Shown: piece after piece, positions 46,381-57,093 of the stretch
Layout of the letters: each line of letters begins with the position of its first letter
Numbering within the stretch: the first letter of the stretch is position 1
Assembly (NCBI GenBank): GCA_009667805.1
Contig: CM019064.1
Coordinates: 269,557,662 to 269,621,661 of the forward strand
Reading direction: 5' to 3'
DNA: 64,000 bases
Source of the DNA: Leptobrachium leishanense
Taxonomy: Eukaryota > Chordata > Amphibia > Anura > Megophryidae
The notes under the pieces: model-generated
Database searches by the model: none
What the model saw: only the letters and a program-made list of their open reading frames with translations
What the model was told of the DNA's origin: nothing
Position numbers and translations under genes: made by a program

Positions 46381-46917
46381 CAGGGTTATTCAAAGTGCAC
46401 CGGAATTACGGCGCTGTTACGTTCTTGCACTTCAGGGAATCAAATTCTCCGACCCTGCAGTGAATTCAGCATTCATCGCAGGGTCCCTGAAGTGCAGGGA
46501 AAATCCACCACAAAAAACGCCGATAAGCCGGAAAACAATGGATCCGATCTGAAAACCGGCTGACCGTGTCCAAAAAATGCCGATCCGCCAAACACCTGCA
46601 CCGACCAGCCGCAGGAATTAGCCGACAAGCCGAACAGGGTAAAATAAACAAAAAACAAAATGATTGAAGCTTTCAAAATTTTAAAAGCTGTTTGCAACAA
46701 AACTACTGGATGAAAAGGTCTGGAATTAACATAGAAGGCCCTATAAATAATAATAAAAAGCTCTGTTACAGAAAAAAAAAACACTATTACAAAAAAAATC
46801 AGAAAACGTTTGCCAAAAGATCCTAAAAAAAGATACCGTATATACTCGGGTATAAGCCGACCCCCCTACTTTTTCCCAAAAAACCTGTGAAAACTTATTG
46901 ACTCGCGTATAAGCCTA

Positions 46918-47460
46918 AGTGGGTATTGCCCCAGCTCACACATGGATATTGCCCCAGTTCTCACATGGATATTGCCCCCGCTCACACATGGATATTGCCC
47001 CAGCTCTCACATGGATATTGCCCCCGCTCACACATGGATATTGCCCCAGCTCACACATGGATATTGCCCCAGCTCTCACATGGATATTGCCCCAGCTCAC
47101 ACATGGATATTACCCCAGCTCTCACATGGATATTGCCCCAGCTCACACATGGATATTGCCCCAGCTCACACATGGATATTGCCCCAGCTCACACATGGAT
47201 ATTGCCCCAGCTCACACATGGATTTGCCCCAGCTCACACATGGATTTGCCCCAGCTCACACATGGATTTGCCCCAGCTCATGGATATGCCCCAGCTCACA
47301 CATGGATTATGCCCCCAGCTCATGGATTTGCCCCAGCTCATGGATATGCCCCAGCTCATGGATATGCCCCAGCTCATGGATTTGCCCCCAGCTCATGGAT
47401 TTGCCCCAGCTCTCACCTGGATATTGCCCCAGCGGCAGCCAGCTCTTACATGGATACTTG
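46918..47460. repeat. GCCCCAGCTCACACATGGATATT minisatellite (about 23-bp unit)
   Basis: About 25 units in which full CAGCTCACACATGGATATTG types give way to shorter CAGCTCATGGATTTG and CAGCTCATGGATATG types towards the right. The plus strand is open in all three frames because the unit lacks stops in any frame. Confidence 0.9.
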
Positions 47461-47551
47461 CCCCAGCTCCGGATCCAGCAGGGGTTGAGGGGGCCCAGAT
47501 TCCGGGCAGCGGGAGTGCCTGCCCGGTCCTGAACAACGTGAGTCTGTCCGT

Positions 47552-47685
47552 GTTGAAGGGGATGCGGCTGCGTGCGTGCGCAGGTCACGCGGTCCGGCCA
47601 GTCAGGTGGTACAGAGACTCAGTACCACCTGATTAGCTGGACCACGTGACCGGCTGCGCCTGCACGCAGCCGCATCCCCTTCAAC
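47552..47685. repeat. GC-rich inverted repeat, about 62-bp arms
   Basis: GTTGAAGGGGATGCGGCTGC on the left faces GCAGCCGCATCCCCTTCAAC on the right around GGTGGTAC...GTACCACC. It is homologous to the centre of the hairpin at 30881-31146. Confidence 0.85.
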
Positions 47686-48502
47686 ATTTCAACATGTTGC
47701 CGATTGCTGCGCTCCTTGACTCGGGTATAAGCCGAATCGCGTTTTTTTTTTACTCAAAATCTGAGTCAAAAAACTCGGCTTATACCCGAGTATATACAGT
47801 AGTCTTTTTGCAGTAAATTAAAAGAATAAATGGTTTAATAGATATTTAATAGAAACGGGAATATTTTTAACATTGAAGTCTATGGGATTTGTCTGATTAA
47901 ACCTGCCGAATTAAACCACTGAACATCAGGGCATTTCACTGACATTTCTCTGCTGTTTGGTGTTCTTTGAATAGATTAACCATTGCTTCTCTATAGGGAT
48001 TTTACTGGCAGTTCGCCAATATTTAGCAAATTTCCAGGTTTTGAATTGTCAAGTTCCACGTATACAACCCTGGCCCCCTGCCCTCTGTATTTGTATAGCC
48101 TGTTCAATCCTTGTGTATGTTTCTGTTCCTGGGCTGCAGCTCAGGGGTTAATAGTTTCTTTGTCCTCTACTCACCTTTCTGCCTTTTGTTCTGATCCCCT
48201 GCCTATGTAGGCGCAATGCACCCATGGTACGTGGCTCTGTCATTTTCACTTCCTGATTCATTCTGTTGTTCAGTAGGGATGAACCGAACACCCCCGTGTT
48301 CGGTTCGCATTCGAACTCGATCAATTTCAAAAGTTCGAGTTCGAAAACGAACCGAACTCAATGCAAGTCAATGGGACTCGAAAGTTCGAATTTTAGAGTG
48401 CCCTGCAAGAGGGCATATATGCAAGATATTTGCCATAAAAGGTGTATGGGGGTCCGGGTAATGCCCTGGGGGACAGGAAACAAGGAAAAAACACGTTTTT
48501 AA

Positions 48503-49201
48503 CCCTTTCGCTGCTGAGGCATTTCACACCTCTGTGTTGAGGTCATTTTTACCGGTTTCGCTCATCATGTTTAACCGCGTTTTGAAGCCTTATTTTAATA
48601 TATGACCCAGACATATTATATATCGTTCTTTCCGGCAGATTCATAATATGTCATTATTATATGTATACATCATGTCCTGTCTGTATATTATAACAAAAAA
48701 TGCAATAAAATTCGAATTTTCAATAATTTACAATGTGTAAAGTGTCTTTGTTCACATTTTAACATGCAAGCATTTGTGGTTATATTTTTTTATGGGGTGC
48801 GCTTGTTAAAAAAATTAGAATTGGACTCGTTACATTTTTTTTGGGGGGAAAATTTTGCTCTTTTTAACAAACGCACCCCATACAAAAATCGTTGTGCAGC
48901 ATCATTGTTCACATTATAATTGAAATGGGAACAATATTGCTGCATTAACAAACAAAAAAAAACTTAATTTTTTTTTTTTTAATTCTTACATGGTCATGTT
49001 TGGTATCGTTGAAAAGGCCATGCTCTGGCCGATCCATCAATACCAAACATTAACCCCTAGCTGCCATGGATCGGGAGATAGGGGGTTAATTGGAACCCCT
49101 TATCTCCACCATTGGTGGCAGTTAGGGGTTAACTCCAGGACTGGCATCATCGTGCTATGCATGATGACGCCAGTCGTCAGGGGGCATTCCCGGAAGCTTG
49201 G
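48503..49201. mobile_element. piggyBac-like TTAA element, copy 2
   Basis: TTAA at 48499-48502 and 49202-49205. Left end CCCTTTCGCTGCTGAGGC. Homologous in reverse to 29031-29954 (shared TTCTTTCCGGCAGATTCATA, with small changes). It interrupts the hAT at a point that is intact near 13490. Confidence 0.75.
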
Positions 49202-49408
49202 TTAAGAATAAAAACAAAAAATTCCTTCAAATATCGTGCCTAGGAGGTCCCCATAACCTGCCCGTGAAGTGGCGGATTTGTAGGATGTATAGAAACATTT
49301 AAAAACAAAAAATTACATTTCAAATGATGGTAAATGGTTTTCCTTTTAATCTATTCATAATCAACTGCTTGGGGCGGCAGTCTGTATGAAAAGAGGAGAC
49401 ATTTTAGG

Positions 49409-50110
49409 TAGGCTTGTGCCCTGATTTTTTTTCTTTTTCTTTTTTTTTTTTTTTTTTTCGGTTTGGTTCATTCGGGTTTTGTAAATTTTCGTTTCGACTC
49501 GTTTTGGGCGATTTTCGGTTCGTTTCGTTTTTCGTATCGACTTTTTTTTCGTGATTTCGGAAATTTTCGGGTTTTTCGGAATGTCTGTTCTCCTCGTTTC
49601 AAAGTGTTTATTCGTTTTGACATAAACTAATGGTTTTTCGGATACGATACGATAATTCTGCCGATACGATAATTCTGCCATTGAGATTTCTCATGTTTTA
49701 CAAGAAGGATACATTGAGATTTCTCTGGTTTCCCGGGAAGGATACATTGAGATTTCTCTGTTTTACAAGAAGGATACATTGAGATTTCTCTGGTTTTACA
49801 AGAAGGATACATTGAGATGGGAATGATACAAAATGTAATTACAGAATCAGTGATATAAATACGATGTCCGAAATTACTGAAATGGAACCGAAATCAGGAA
49901 TGGAGCCGAAATCATGAATGGAACGAAAATGAATTTTGATTTTACACATTTCTAGTCCATTCGAAAATTCCGAAACGTTTTCGTTTCGGCACGAAAATTC
50001 GTTCGGATCTACCGTTTTCGGATCCGAAAATTTTTGGAAAATCGGCCGAGTCCGAATGCATGAATCGGGAAATTTCGTGAAAATTCCGAAACCCGAAACG
50101 CACATCCCTA
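49409..50110. mobile_element. Nested hAT-type element
   Basis: Exact 8-bp duplication ATTTTAGG at 49401-49408 and 50111-50118. The uninterrupted site GACATTTTAGGACACGCAG is visible at 13671-13689 in the related hAT, which proves the insertion. Ends are TAGGCTTGTGC and, inverted, TAGGGATGTGC. The interior is rich in TTTCGG/CCGAAA and contains a T-rich tract and LINE-tail repeats. Confidence 0.9.
49680..49819 (-). repeat. Tandem copies of an L2-type LINE 3' tail
   Basis: GAAGGATACATTGAGATTTC occurs four times with a fifth partial copy, joined by TTTACAA or TTTCCCGG linkers, period about 32 bases. Each unit is the reverse complement of the last part of the LINE tail at 13165-13195. Confidence 0.85.
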
Positions 50111-50419
50111 ATTTTAGGACGTGCAGAACAAGTTTAGTGATTTTTTTTTGGCTAAATTATGGTGAAATTTATGCAGGCTTTGGATGAAAGTAACCATAGG
50201 TGCTTTAAAATTGGGCCTTTAGTGTCGGCAACAGTGCCGTCACACCATAACCCCTCTGTGGTATTGTGGAAGAGTGCAGGGTTGGACCCTGTGGTCCAAT
50301 ATTAAAATGATATGAATCTGGTATAGGCGACAGTGGCAGTGCACCCAAATATTGTACCTTTGGTGGCAGCAAGTGCCTTCACACCATAACCCCTCTGTGG
50401 TATTGTGGAAGAGTGCAGT

Positions 50420-51196
50420 GGTGGTGGTTTTGGTAATGCAGAAGAGAACCACGATCTATTCAGTTACATCAGCAGCTATAACAAAACCGGGTCAGCAATG
50501 TTTAGGCAGTTGTACTGCGCTACTGTATATGGTGAGAATCGGCGCACACCAGTAGCAACAGGAAGCAAACAGAACAGGCAGGGAATACACAGAGAGAATA
50601 GTCAAATTGCAAGCAAAGTCGACAACAGATCAGGTCCTCAGAACAAGCCGGGTCAGTAACAAGTATACAAACTGATTCGGTAAGCTAGCGATGCGGGAAT
50701 AAAGGCTGACACACACTGAGCGTGTAGCGATGCACAGCGTAGCGAAGCAAAGAGAAGCAAACATTTTGCAGGCTTGACTTCGCTCCGCCTCGCAGCATGT
50801 CTTCGCTACATTACGTTTGCTTCTCACCCCATTGGACAGGAATCCACTAACTAAATTAAAATGTACACACAAAACCGTTTTATTTTCACAAAGCACATGT
50901 TATATAGGCAAAAAAGGTTTCTACTGAATAAAATACATCAAAAATTACTGTTAATTTAATAGGAAAAGTATAAAAATATAAAAAAGATAACCCCTGATCT
51001 CATATATTACAGGGACACGGAGCGCCGTGTATAGAGTAGGGATGCATTGATACCACACACAGACATATACTTATATATCAACACGCAGACCTATATATAC
51101 GTATATATCAACACGCAGATATATATATACACCCACCCACAGACCTCAGACCATATATACACATACGCACATGGGGGGGTGGCATGTGGACAATCT
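50420..51196. other. hAT interior with no clear content
   Basis: 50700-50850 has GTAGCGATGCACAGCG and GAAGCAAA facing GCTTCGCTCC and CTTCGCTAC, a loose inverted arrangement. 51050-51170 has TA/CA-rich simple repeats. Confidence 0.35.
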
Positions 51197-51350
51197 CAAC
51201 TAAATGCGCCCCCCCCCATTTGGCTGATCCCTCCAGAAGAAATGTTGAACCCGACAGCAGAGAATATACTGTATATATTATTCTCTGCTCTATCGGGTTC
51301 AACATTTCTTCTGAAGGGATCAACCAAATGGGGGGGCAATTAGTTGCCAA
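51197..51350. repeat. Long hairpin, about 67-bp arms
   Basis: CAACTAAATGCG, a C run, CATTTGGCTGATCCCT, CCAGAAGAAATGTTGAACCC and GCAGAGAATATA are mirrored on the right around TGTATATA. Probably a miniature element inside the hAT. Confidence 0.8.
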
Positions 51351-51533
51351 AATGTGTGTGTAATACAAATCTGGATATATATATATATATATATAAGAAT
51401 ATAGATATATATCTTATCTATATATATATATATATCATACCTGCCCTTACCTTCCCCTATAAATTTGCTTAAAATATACACACACAAAAAACAAACCACT
51501 GCCTGAGACCCCGTGCAGCCCACATGCCACCCC

Positions 51534-51590
51534 CTCTACCTGGCTGAATGTATCTAATAAATATAATTAAATACATTCAGCCAGGTAGAG
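51534..51590. repeat. Hairpin with 20-bp perfect arms
   Basis: CTCTACCTGGCTGAATGTAT and ATACATTCAGCCAGGTAGAG flank a 17-base AT-rich loop. Confidence 0.85.
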
Positions 51591-52580
51591 AAAGAAAAAA
51601 AAAAAGGTTTTATTTTATGTTCCCGGGGACATTTAAAAATGTCCTCGGATTTTGTATTTTTTAGAAATGTGTCGCCTTACCTTAGCCTGGTGGTCAGTGG
51701 GGGCTCCCTTGATCCTGGGTGTGGGGGGGGGGGTCTGCCGTGGCCGCAGGTGCAGTGGCTTGCTGCCTGTCTCTGCCACATGCACCCAGGCAGGGAACGT
51801 CCCAAACGTCCCAACGTCCCAAAAAAGTTCGAAGTTCGCGAACGGCCGATGTTCGATGCGAACTCTGAACAGATCGAACCAAACAGCTCATCCCTATTGA
51901 TCAGTGTGTTGTTTCTAACAGCTACTTGCTAATTTTGTTCCCGTTTCAGTTTGTATAAATTTGGTTATACTCTTGGTTCTGTTTCCCCTGTCTGTCTGTC
52001 TGTCTGTCAGTTACCTCTGTTAATGTGTTCCCAGTTTACTTCTAGTCTTTGCTGTGTTTTGGTTTTCATTTTATTTGTTATTCTGATTCCCTGGTTACCA
52101 ATATTCTGGCTTGTCTGACTTCCCTTCTGGTTCTGAACCCCGGCATATGTATGACGTACTCGCTCTGGTTATCTGATTTCTGGCTTTTCCTCATGACGAT
52201 GCTTGTGGATGTTCCTGGTTTGTACTGTTTATACTGAGTTCCTAGAATCTGTGTTTATTCCTGAGATTCTGCACGGCTCTAGGCATTTTCCCTCTACATT
52301 AGATCGGGCTATCTCAAAGACTGGCCTATCAGATCAGGGCTTCTGTAGTATTTGATATGCAGAGGTCTCCAGTTAACCCTGTGTTGCTTGTGATTATATA
52401 TATATATATATTGCTGTCTGTGTATTTCTGCATATAGGGGCTTTCACCTGAGCCAGGGCCTCACCTTGGCGCAAGCCAGGGTGGCGCCGTCACATGAATG
52501 GCCATGAAGTTGGACCGTACAGGGAAAATCACAGTTCGGTGCAATTTCGGCGTCAGTTCAGCTCTATCTGAATAACCCCC

Positions 52581-53582
52581 TATAGTTATTGTAAATTCTA
52601 TATTCTGCATTATTGTGTTTTCTGAATTTTGTTTAAACACTTGAAATAGTCATTTGGGAATTGATACTACAGGAAGCAGAAACGCGCTGGAAATGAAACA
52701 AAGGAAAAGAAACATAATGAATTAAAATGCCTCAATTAGCTGCACCATTGAATTATCAAGTTATGGTTGAAGTTGCCTGTGCAGGTGTTGAACCAAGATG
52801 TAGACAATGCTGATACAAACTATTAAAAATGGTATGAACAACAGCCAAACAGATTTCTGTATAATCTGAAGGCTCAGCAGGCGTGTGCACCAACTATAAT
52901 TTGTGCTGAATGTTGATTCTGCAAATAGCACCAGTGTGATATAATATTAGGAATGCTAATAGAACTGTTTTCTATTATTTGACCTGCCCTCCCCATGTTG
53001 TAGACTCGATCACTCAGTCATACAAATTAAAGGCAATTATTGCAAACCATAGAGAAATCTGGGTCACTTCATCGCAAAAGCCTGAAAAATGTAAGGAAGG
53101 AAAACTATTAATAAGCATGATAAAAGCCACACTGCTTGTTAAATAGTCGTCGTTTTCTTACATTATGACCAGCTTGCCAGCTTGTAATTGTGGACATAGA
53201 AAGAAAGTCGTAATTGTGATTTGCAGCTTATCACGTATTGATTCCAATGGAAGTGATCATCTTTCTGTTTTATGACTCATCACTACTTGATGTAGTACAT
53301 GTTATGTTTTTAATGTATTATTTTGAGGCTACACACTGCACTGAAACTGTTTCAGGTCAATGTATGATAGTGTTGCTATAAAAAATAATAAATTAGAATC
53401 CATTTGCTGCGATGTCAATGTTTGCCTGCTTTAGTAAGCAAGATTGATGTTTATGTTTTGGATCTATATTGGTGATGTATTTCTTTGTAATTTTTTGTAA
53501 AACTGGAATTGATTCGTGTTTGATCAACAATGACAGCTGTGCTTGTTGCATTAGACTTCATCGGTGCATTGTTGGATTGTTA
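52581..53582. other. No feature recognised
   Basis: AT-rich. No paired ends, array or coding similarity. Confidence 0.45.
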
Positions 53583-54850
53583 AGGGGTTATTCAGAGACA
53601 GCCGAACCTGCCACCAAATTGCACCGAATGGTGAATTTCCCCATACAGTGCAATTTTGGAGCCATTCAGCTATTCAAAAAGCTGGCAGTTTGCCAAATGT
53701 CATTGAATTGCCAGCAAAATATGGTGTAATTGAGCAGCAGTGAAATCCCCATAGAGAAACAATGGTTAATCTATTCAGAGAACACCGAACAGCACAGAAA
53801 TGTTAGAGAAATTCCCTGATGTTCGGTGGTTTCATTCGACAGGTTTTAACAGGCGAATCCCATAAGTTTCAATGTAAAAATAAATCCCCGTTTTTATTAA
53901 ATATTTATTCAACTGTTTTTTCTTAATTAATTTTTTAGGTATATTTCTGGATTTTTTATTCAGATTTTTTTTAAACGGCATTTTTTTTCATTCTCTAAAA
54001 GACCTTTTTATTATTATTCATAGGACCTTATACATTATTTCCATGCATTTTCACACTTTTTTTAAATTGCCTTTTAGGCTAGGGTCAGACGAACGCATTT
54101 TCACGTTGTCTGTGAAAAAGTGCGTTCAAACGAATGGACGTATTTTTTCACAGAATACGTGATAGCGGTCATACTATGCGCATTTGCGTTCGTGATTTTG
54201 TACGGATCATTAATAAAACACTTTGTGCATCTGGACGTTATGTTGGCCGGACATTAGCAGTGTCTGACATCTCCAATTCACGCACACACGCCGGTATGCG
54301 GACGCAGCGCACTCTGTACAACCGTACTAGCGGTTTTACGTTCTCGACAAAATGCGTTCGTTTGCCACTTGCGTTGCGCAGCCGGACTTTTGTGCGACCG
54401 TACTTCGTATATTGGCCGTCATTGGACGTCATTTGCTGCTACTACGGCCGTGATTTAAGTGCGCCTGCACGCGCGTTCGCACTGCCTCAGTCTGACCCCA
54501 GCCTTAAACGTTAGTTGTTTTTTTTACCCCTTATTTGACAGGTGGTCGGAGTGGTACGGCGGTCTGTTCAGCAGATCGTTGGCTACGTTCGATGGGTTTG
54601 CGGCTACATTCGGTGGGTTTGTGGCTGCATCTGGCATTTTATCGTATTTTATTTTTTTTTATTTTTTTTAGACAGCGTTTGGTGCTTTATCGGATTGATT
54701 TGATGGGTTTATCGGTGACGTTCAGCGGATAGATTCTGCACACTTCAGGGACCCTGTGGTGAATGCTGAATTCACGGCACGGTCAGTGAATTGAGCTCGC
54801 CATAGTGCGCCGAATGAAAGAAATATTTCAGTGCTCTTTGAATAACCCCT
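53583..54850. mobile_element. GGGTTATTC-family element, copy 3
   Basis: Starts AGGGGTTATTCAGAG and ends CTCTTTGAATAACCCCT. Same orientation as 35264-36148. It carries the Harbinger-like insertion 54077-54503. Confidence 0.75.
54077..54503. mobile_element. Harbinger-like miniature element, copy 4
   Basis: TTA at 54074-54076 and 54504-54506. Ends GGCTAGGGTCAGAC and GTCTGACCCCAGCC. Nested in the 53583 element. Confidence 0.8.
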
Positions 54851-55333
54851 GAGAGTGAGCATTCTTGTAAACTTGTATTCATTGTGGAGGTGTTGTGTTT
54901 GATGTTTTAGGGTCAATTTGTCTTACTGTAATTTTGTAAATATCTTACAGCCATGAGGTGTTGAGACCAATGTTTTATTTTCAAATTGGTATAATGTTTT
55001 GGCAAGGAAAATTTACATCAATAATACCTATTAATGGTTTAGGTTTATTTTGTCCAGCTGTCTGATGTTCTGTTTCATTTGTCCCTTGACTGTGCGGGGT
55101 ATCAACTTGACACTGGCCTTTACAAAATTGATTTAAAATAGTCATCAGAAGCCAAACAGCCATCAATACAGATGGATTATAATCAAGCCCAACTTTTATA
55201 TTTAATAATCCCAAAAATATTTGAACATAAATGAGAGAATCAGTGATTCCCTAATTTCTTTTCTCCCTTAGGCCAAATAAGGCTTTTGGGGTTAATGAAT
55301 ATAATACTACTGGAATACATGCTTACTGTAATG
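54851..55333. other. No feature recognised
   Basis: AT-rich, nothing supportable. Confidence 0.4.
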
Positions 55334-55469
55334 CAGGGGTCAGCAACCTTGGCCCTCCAGATGTTTTGAAACTACAACTTCCGTAATGCTCAGGTTCTCA
55401 TAAGATTGGTTGAGCCTCCTGGGTGATGTAGTTCCAAAACATTGGGAGGGCCAAGGTTGCCGACCCTTG
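55334..55469. mobile_element. 136-bp hAT miniature element
   Basis: Ends CAGGGGTCAGCAACCTTGGC and, inverted, CAAGGGTCGGCAACCTTGGC. Flanks CTGTAATG and CTGTAATT match at 7 of 8 bases. The inner CTCCAGATGTTTTGAAACTA mirrors TAGTTCCAAAACATTGGGAG. Confidence 0.85.
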
Positions 55470-55741
55470 CTGTAATTATTATATTATAAATACATTTAAA
55501 AAACATGCACATTTGAAAGTTATATTGTCTTATGTCTGAGCCATTTATATTATTTGCTGATTTAAGCTATCAATAGAAGGACCTGTGAGAAATTCTCTGA
55601 CATAGCTATTATATTCCTTTCATGCATTCAAGCTGTTATTAAACCAATCCTTAAAAAAAACTGTAGAAATGTCTGTCATTTACAGTGGTCTTATTATGTA
55701 GAGCAAAACATTATCTTTGATTAGTCACTCTGTTCTTACTT

Positions 55742-55775
55742 TTGAGTGTGTGTGTGTGTGTGTGTGGGGGGGTGG
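55742..55775. repeat. GT microsatellite with G run
   Basis: About eleven GT units followed by GGGGGGG. The rest of 55470-56241 shows nothing recognised. Confidence 0.85.
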
Positions 55776-56241
55776 TGGTTAAGGTTTTTCGAACTTTCAA
55801 TTGCTTTGATGTGACAGCTATGTAGTTATCATAACCAAAAAGCAACAGCTCTGCATTTTCTCAGACTCCCTGCAGAAAAACCTAATCAAATACATTGTTC
55901 GAGACTTTGCTTGACATTAAAGAGTGACTATACAGAATAAAAGCAACTTTGTTCATTTTATGCCAGCGTTATGCAGTGTGAACGTTAGTGCTCAATTCAT
56001 TCAGTCTGAGTTAGATATGGTAGCTTATAAAAGAGAACTTGGTAGAAAAGCGCCATATTCAGAGAAAATAAAACATAAATGACTTTCTAAACACACAAGA
56101 CAGTGTAACTTATTTTTACATGAAATGCATTAATAGTTAACACGTATTCACATCTGAGGAATATATTTTCCCATGATGAGCAACATGTTAGAAGTTGTTT
56201 TATGTTAAGCCGTGACATTTGCTTTCATCTAGCGTTTTTAA

Positions 56242-56699
56242 CCCCTTCACTACCGAGAGATTTTCCAAAAAGCCATTGTGAGAAACAAGTGTTTTTTTGT
56301 AAAATCATTTTTAGTTAATTATGCAGTAATAAATGGTTATTATTGAAAATAACCTATTTGGCCAGTAGATGATGCCATCTACTGCCAAATTGAGTTACAG
56401 AGGTTTGAGCTTTAGTCAATATTTTTTTCCTTTTTTTTCCCCCTGCATCGGCTGCTGAAAGCCCGATCTTTCCGTACATTCTTCAGCCCATTTTCCAGTT
56501 TTTAACACTTTGGGCAATATGCCACAGGGCTAAAACTTTGGGGGCACCTTCTGCAGCCTAAAACCAAATTAAATGTTTTGCTACAAATGAATTTCATTTG
56601 TTTTTGGGCTGCAGATCAGCAGATCGAGATCTCTTGAAATCGGAGCACCGGATGGTGCCTTTTAAAGCCTGAGATATCTCAATCTTGATAGTGAAGGGG
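56242..56699. mobile_element. piggyBac-like TTAA miniature element
   Basis: TTAA at 56238-56241 and 56700-56703. Ends CCCCTTCACTA and TAGTGAAGGGG are exact complements. No coding frame. Confidence 0.8.
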
Positions 56700-56892
56700 T
56701 TAAGACCTAAAAATGGACTTGCTATGGTTTTTTTTAATCTTTATTGTTTAGGAGGTTTCGTTTGTACTTGTCATTTGTAGTGGAACAGTAGCATGTTCTA
56801 ATTGATCATTTAATTTCAGTTTTTTCAGGTTGAACCAGCTATTGCCTGCCACCAGCATTTTTGTTCCAAGGAACTGCTGCTCCTTTGAAAGA

Positions 56893-56938
56893 GTACTCCT
56901 GATGAGCCTTTTAATTGGGCAAAACGCGCATCGGGTGC
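56893..56938 (+). ncRNA. Hammerhead-ribozyme-like motif with intact CUGAUGA box
   Basis: Stem I: GTACTC (56893-56898) pairs with GGGTGC (56933-56938), six pairs including two wobbles. Core CTGATGA (56899-56905) is exact. Stem II: GCC (56906-56908) with GGC (56918-56920). The second box is AAAA where GAAA is expected, and the last stem III pair is C-A. Then UC at the expected cleavage position (56931-56932). It has the Penelope-type layout with two core departures, so probably inactive now. Confidence 0.55.
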
Positions 56939-57093
56939 ATGCAGAGTCAGGGACCAATGTATAAAGCAAATGATTTACTAGTTAAGAGAACAACAAGCTA
57001 AGATACTGCCGAATGATGGTCACTTATTATTAATATGGCATCTGTATGAGACTACAAGTTCTCTGGCTAAGTATTTTACTTGTTTGCTAATTA

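Larger units (their letters stand above)
46836..47799. mobile_element. TA-flanked element with GTATATACTCGGGTATAAGCC ends, minisatellite and hairpin
   Basis: TA at 46834-46835 and 47800-47801. The ends GTATATACTCGGGTATAAGC and GCTTATACCCGAGTATATAC are perfect inverted repeats. The interior carries a minisatellite and a GC-rich hairpin homologous to those in the hAT at 30750-33209, in opposite orientation. The ends are unlike hAT ends. TA flanks suggest a Tc1/mariner-like or related superfamily, which is not certain. Confidence 0.75.
48274..51896. mobile_element. hAT of the TAGGGATGAGC family, enlarged by nested insertions
   Basis: Flanks TTGTTCAG (48266-48273) and TTGATCAG (51897-51904) match at 7 of 8 bases. 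Ends are TAGGGATGAACC and, inverted, TAGGGATGAGC. The left part follows the 13224-14614 copy closely (for example GGTGTATGGGGGTCCGGGTA at 48440) with two insertions (48503-49201 and 49409-50110). The right part from about 50420 differs from that copy and shares sequence with 22800-23016. Confidence 0.85.
48047..52494. mobile_element. Solo LTR split by a hAT
   Basis: Exact 5-bp target duplication TGAAT at 48042-48046 and 52495-52499. Starts TGTCAAG, ends CGTCACA. Without the inserted hAT and its duplicated bases, about 817 bases remain. It contains a (TCTG)n run near 51990 and a TA microsatellite near 52390. Confidence 0.8.
46381..52580. mobile_element. GGGTTATTC-family element, outermost layer of a five-level nest
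   Basis: Left end CAGGGTTATTCAAAG and right end CTGAATAACCCCC. Own sequence survives at 46381-46835, 47800-48046 and 52500-52580, matching 53583-54850 in reverse. For example, CAGTTCGGTGCAATTTCGG corresponds to the inverted left part of that copy. Two other elements inserted into it: 46836-47799 and the solo LTR 48047-52494. Confidence 0.7.

Noticed and set aside
46919..47636. Long plus-strand open frames (up to 236 codons)
   Set aside because: Same cause: a 23-bp repeat without stops in any frame, running into the GC-rich hairpin.
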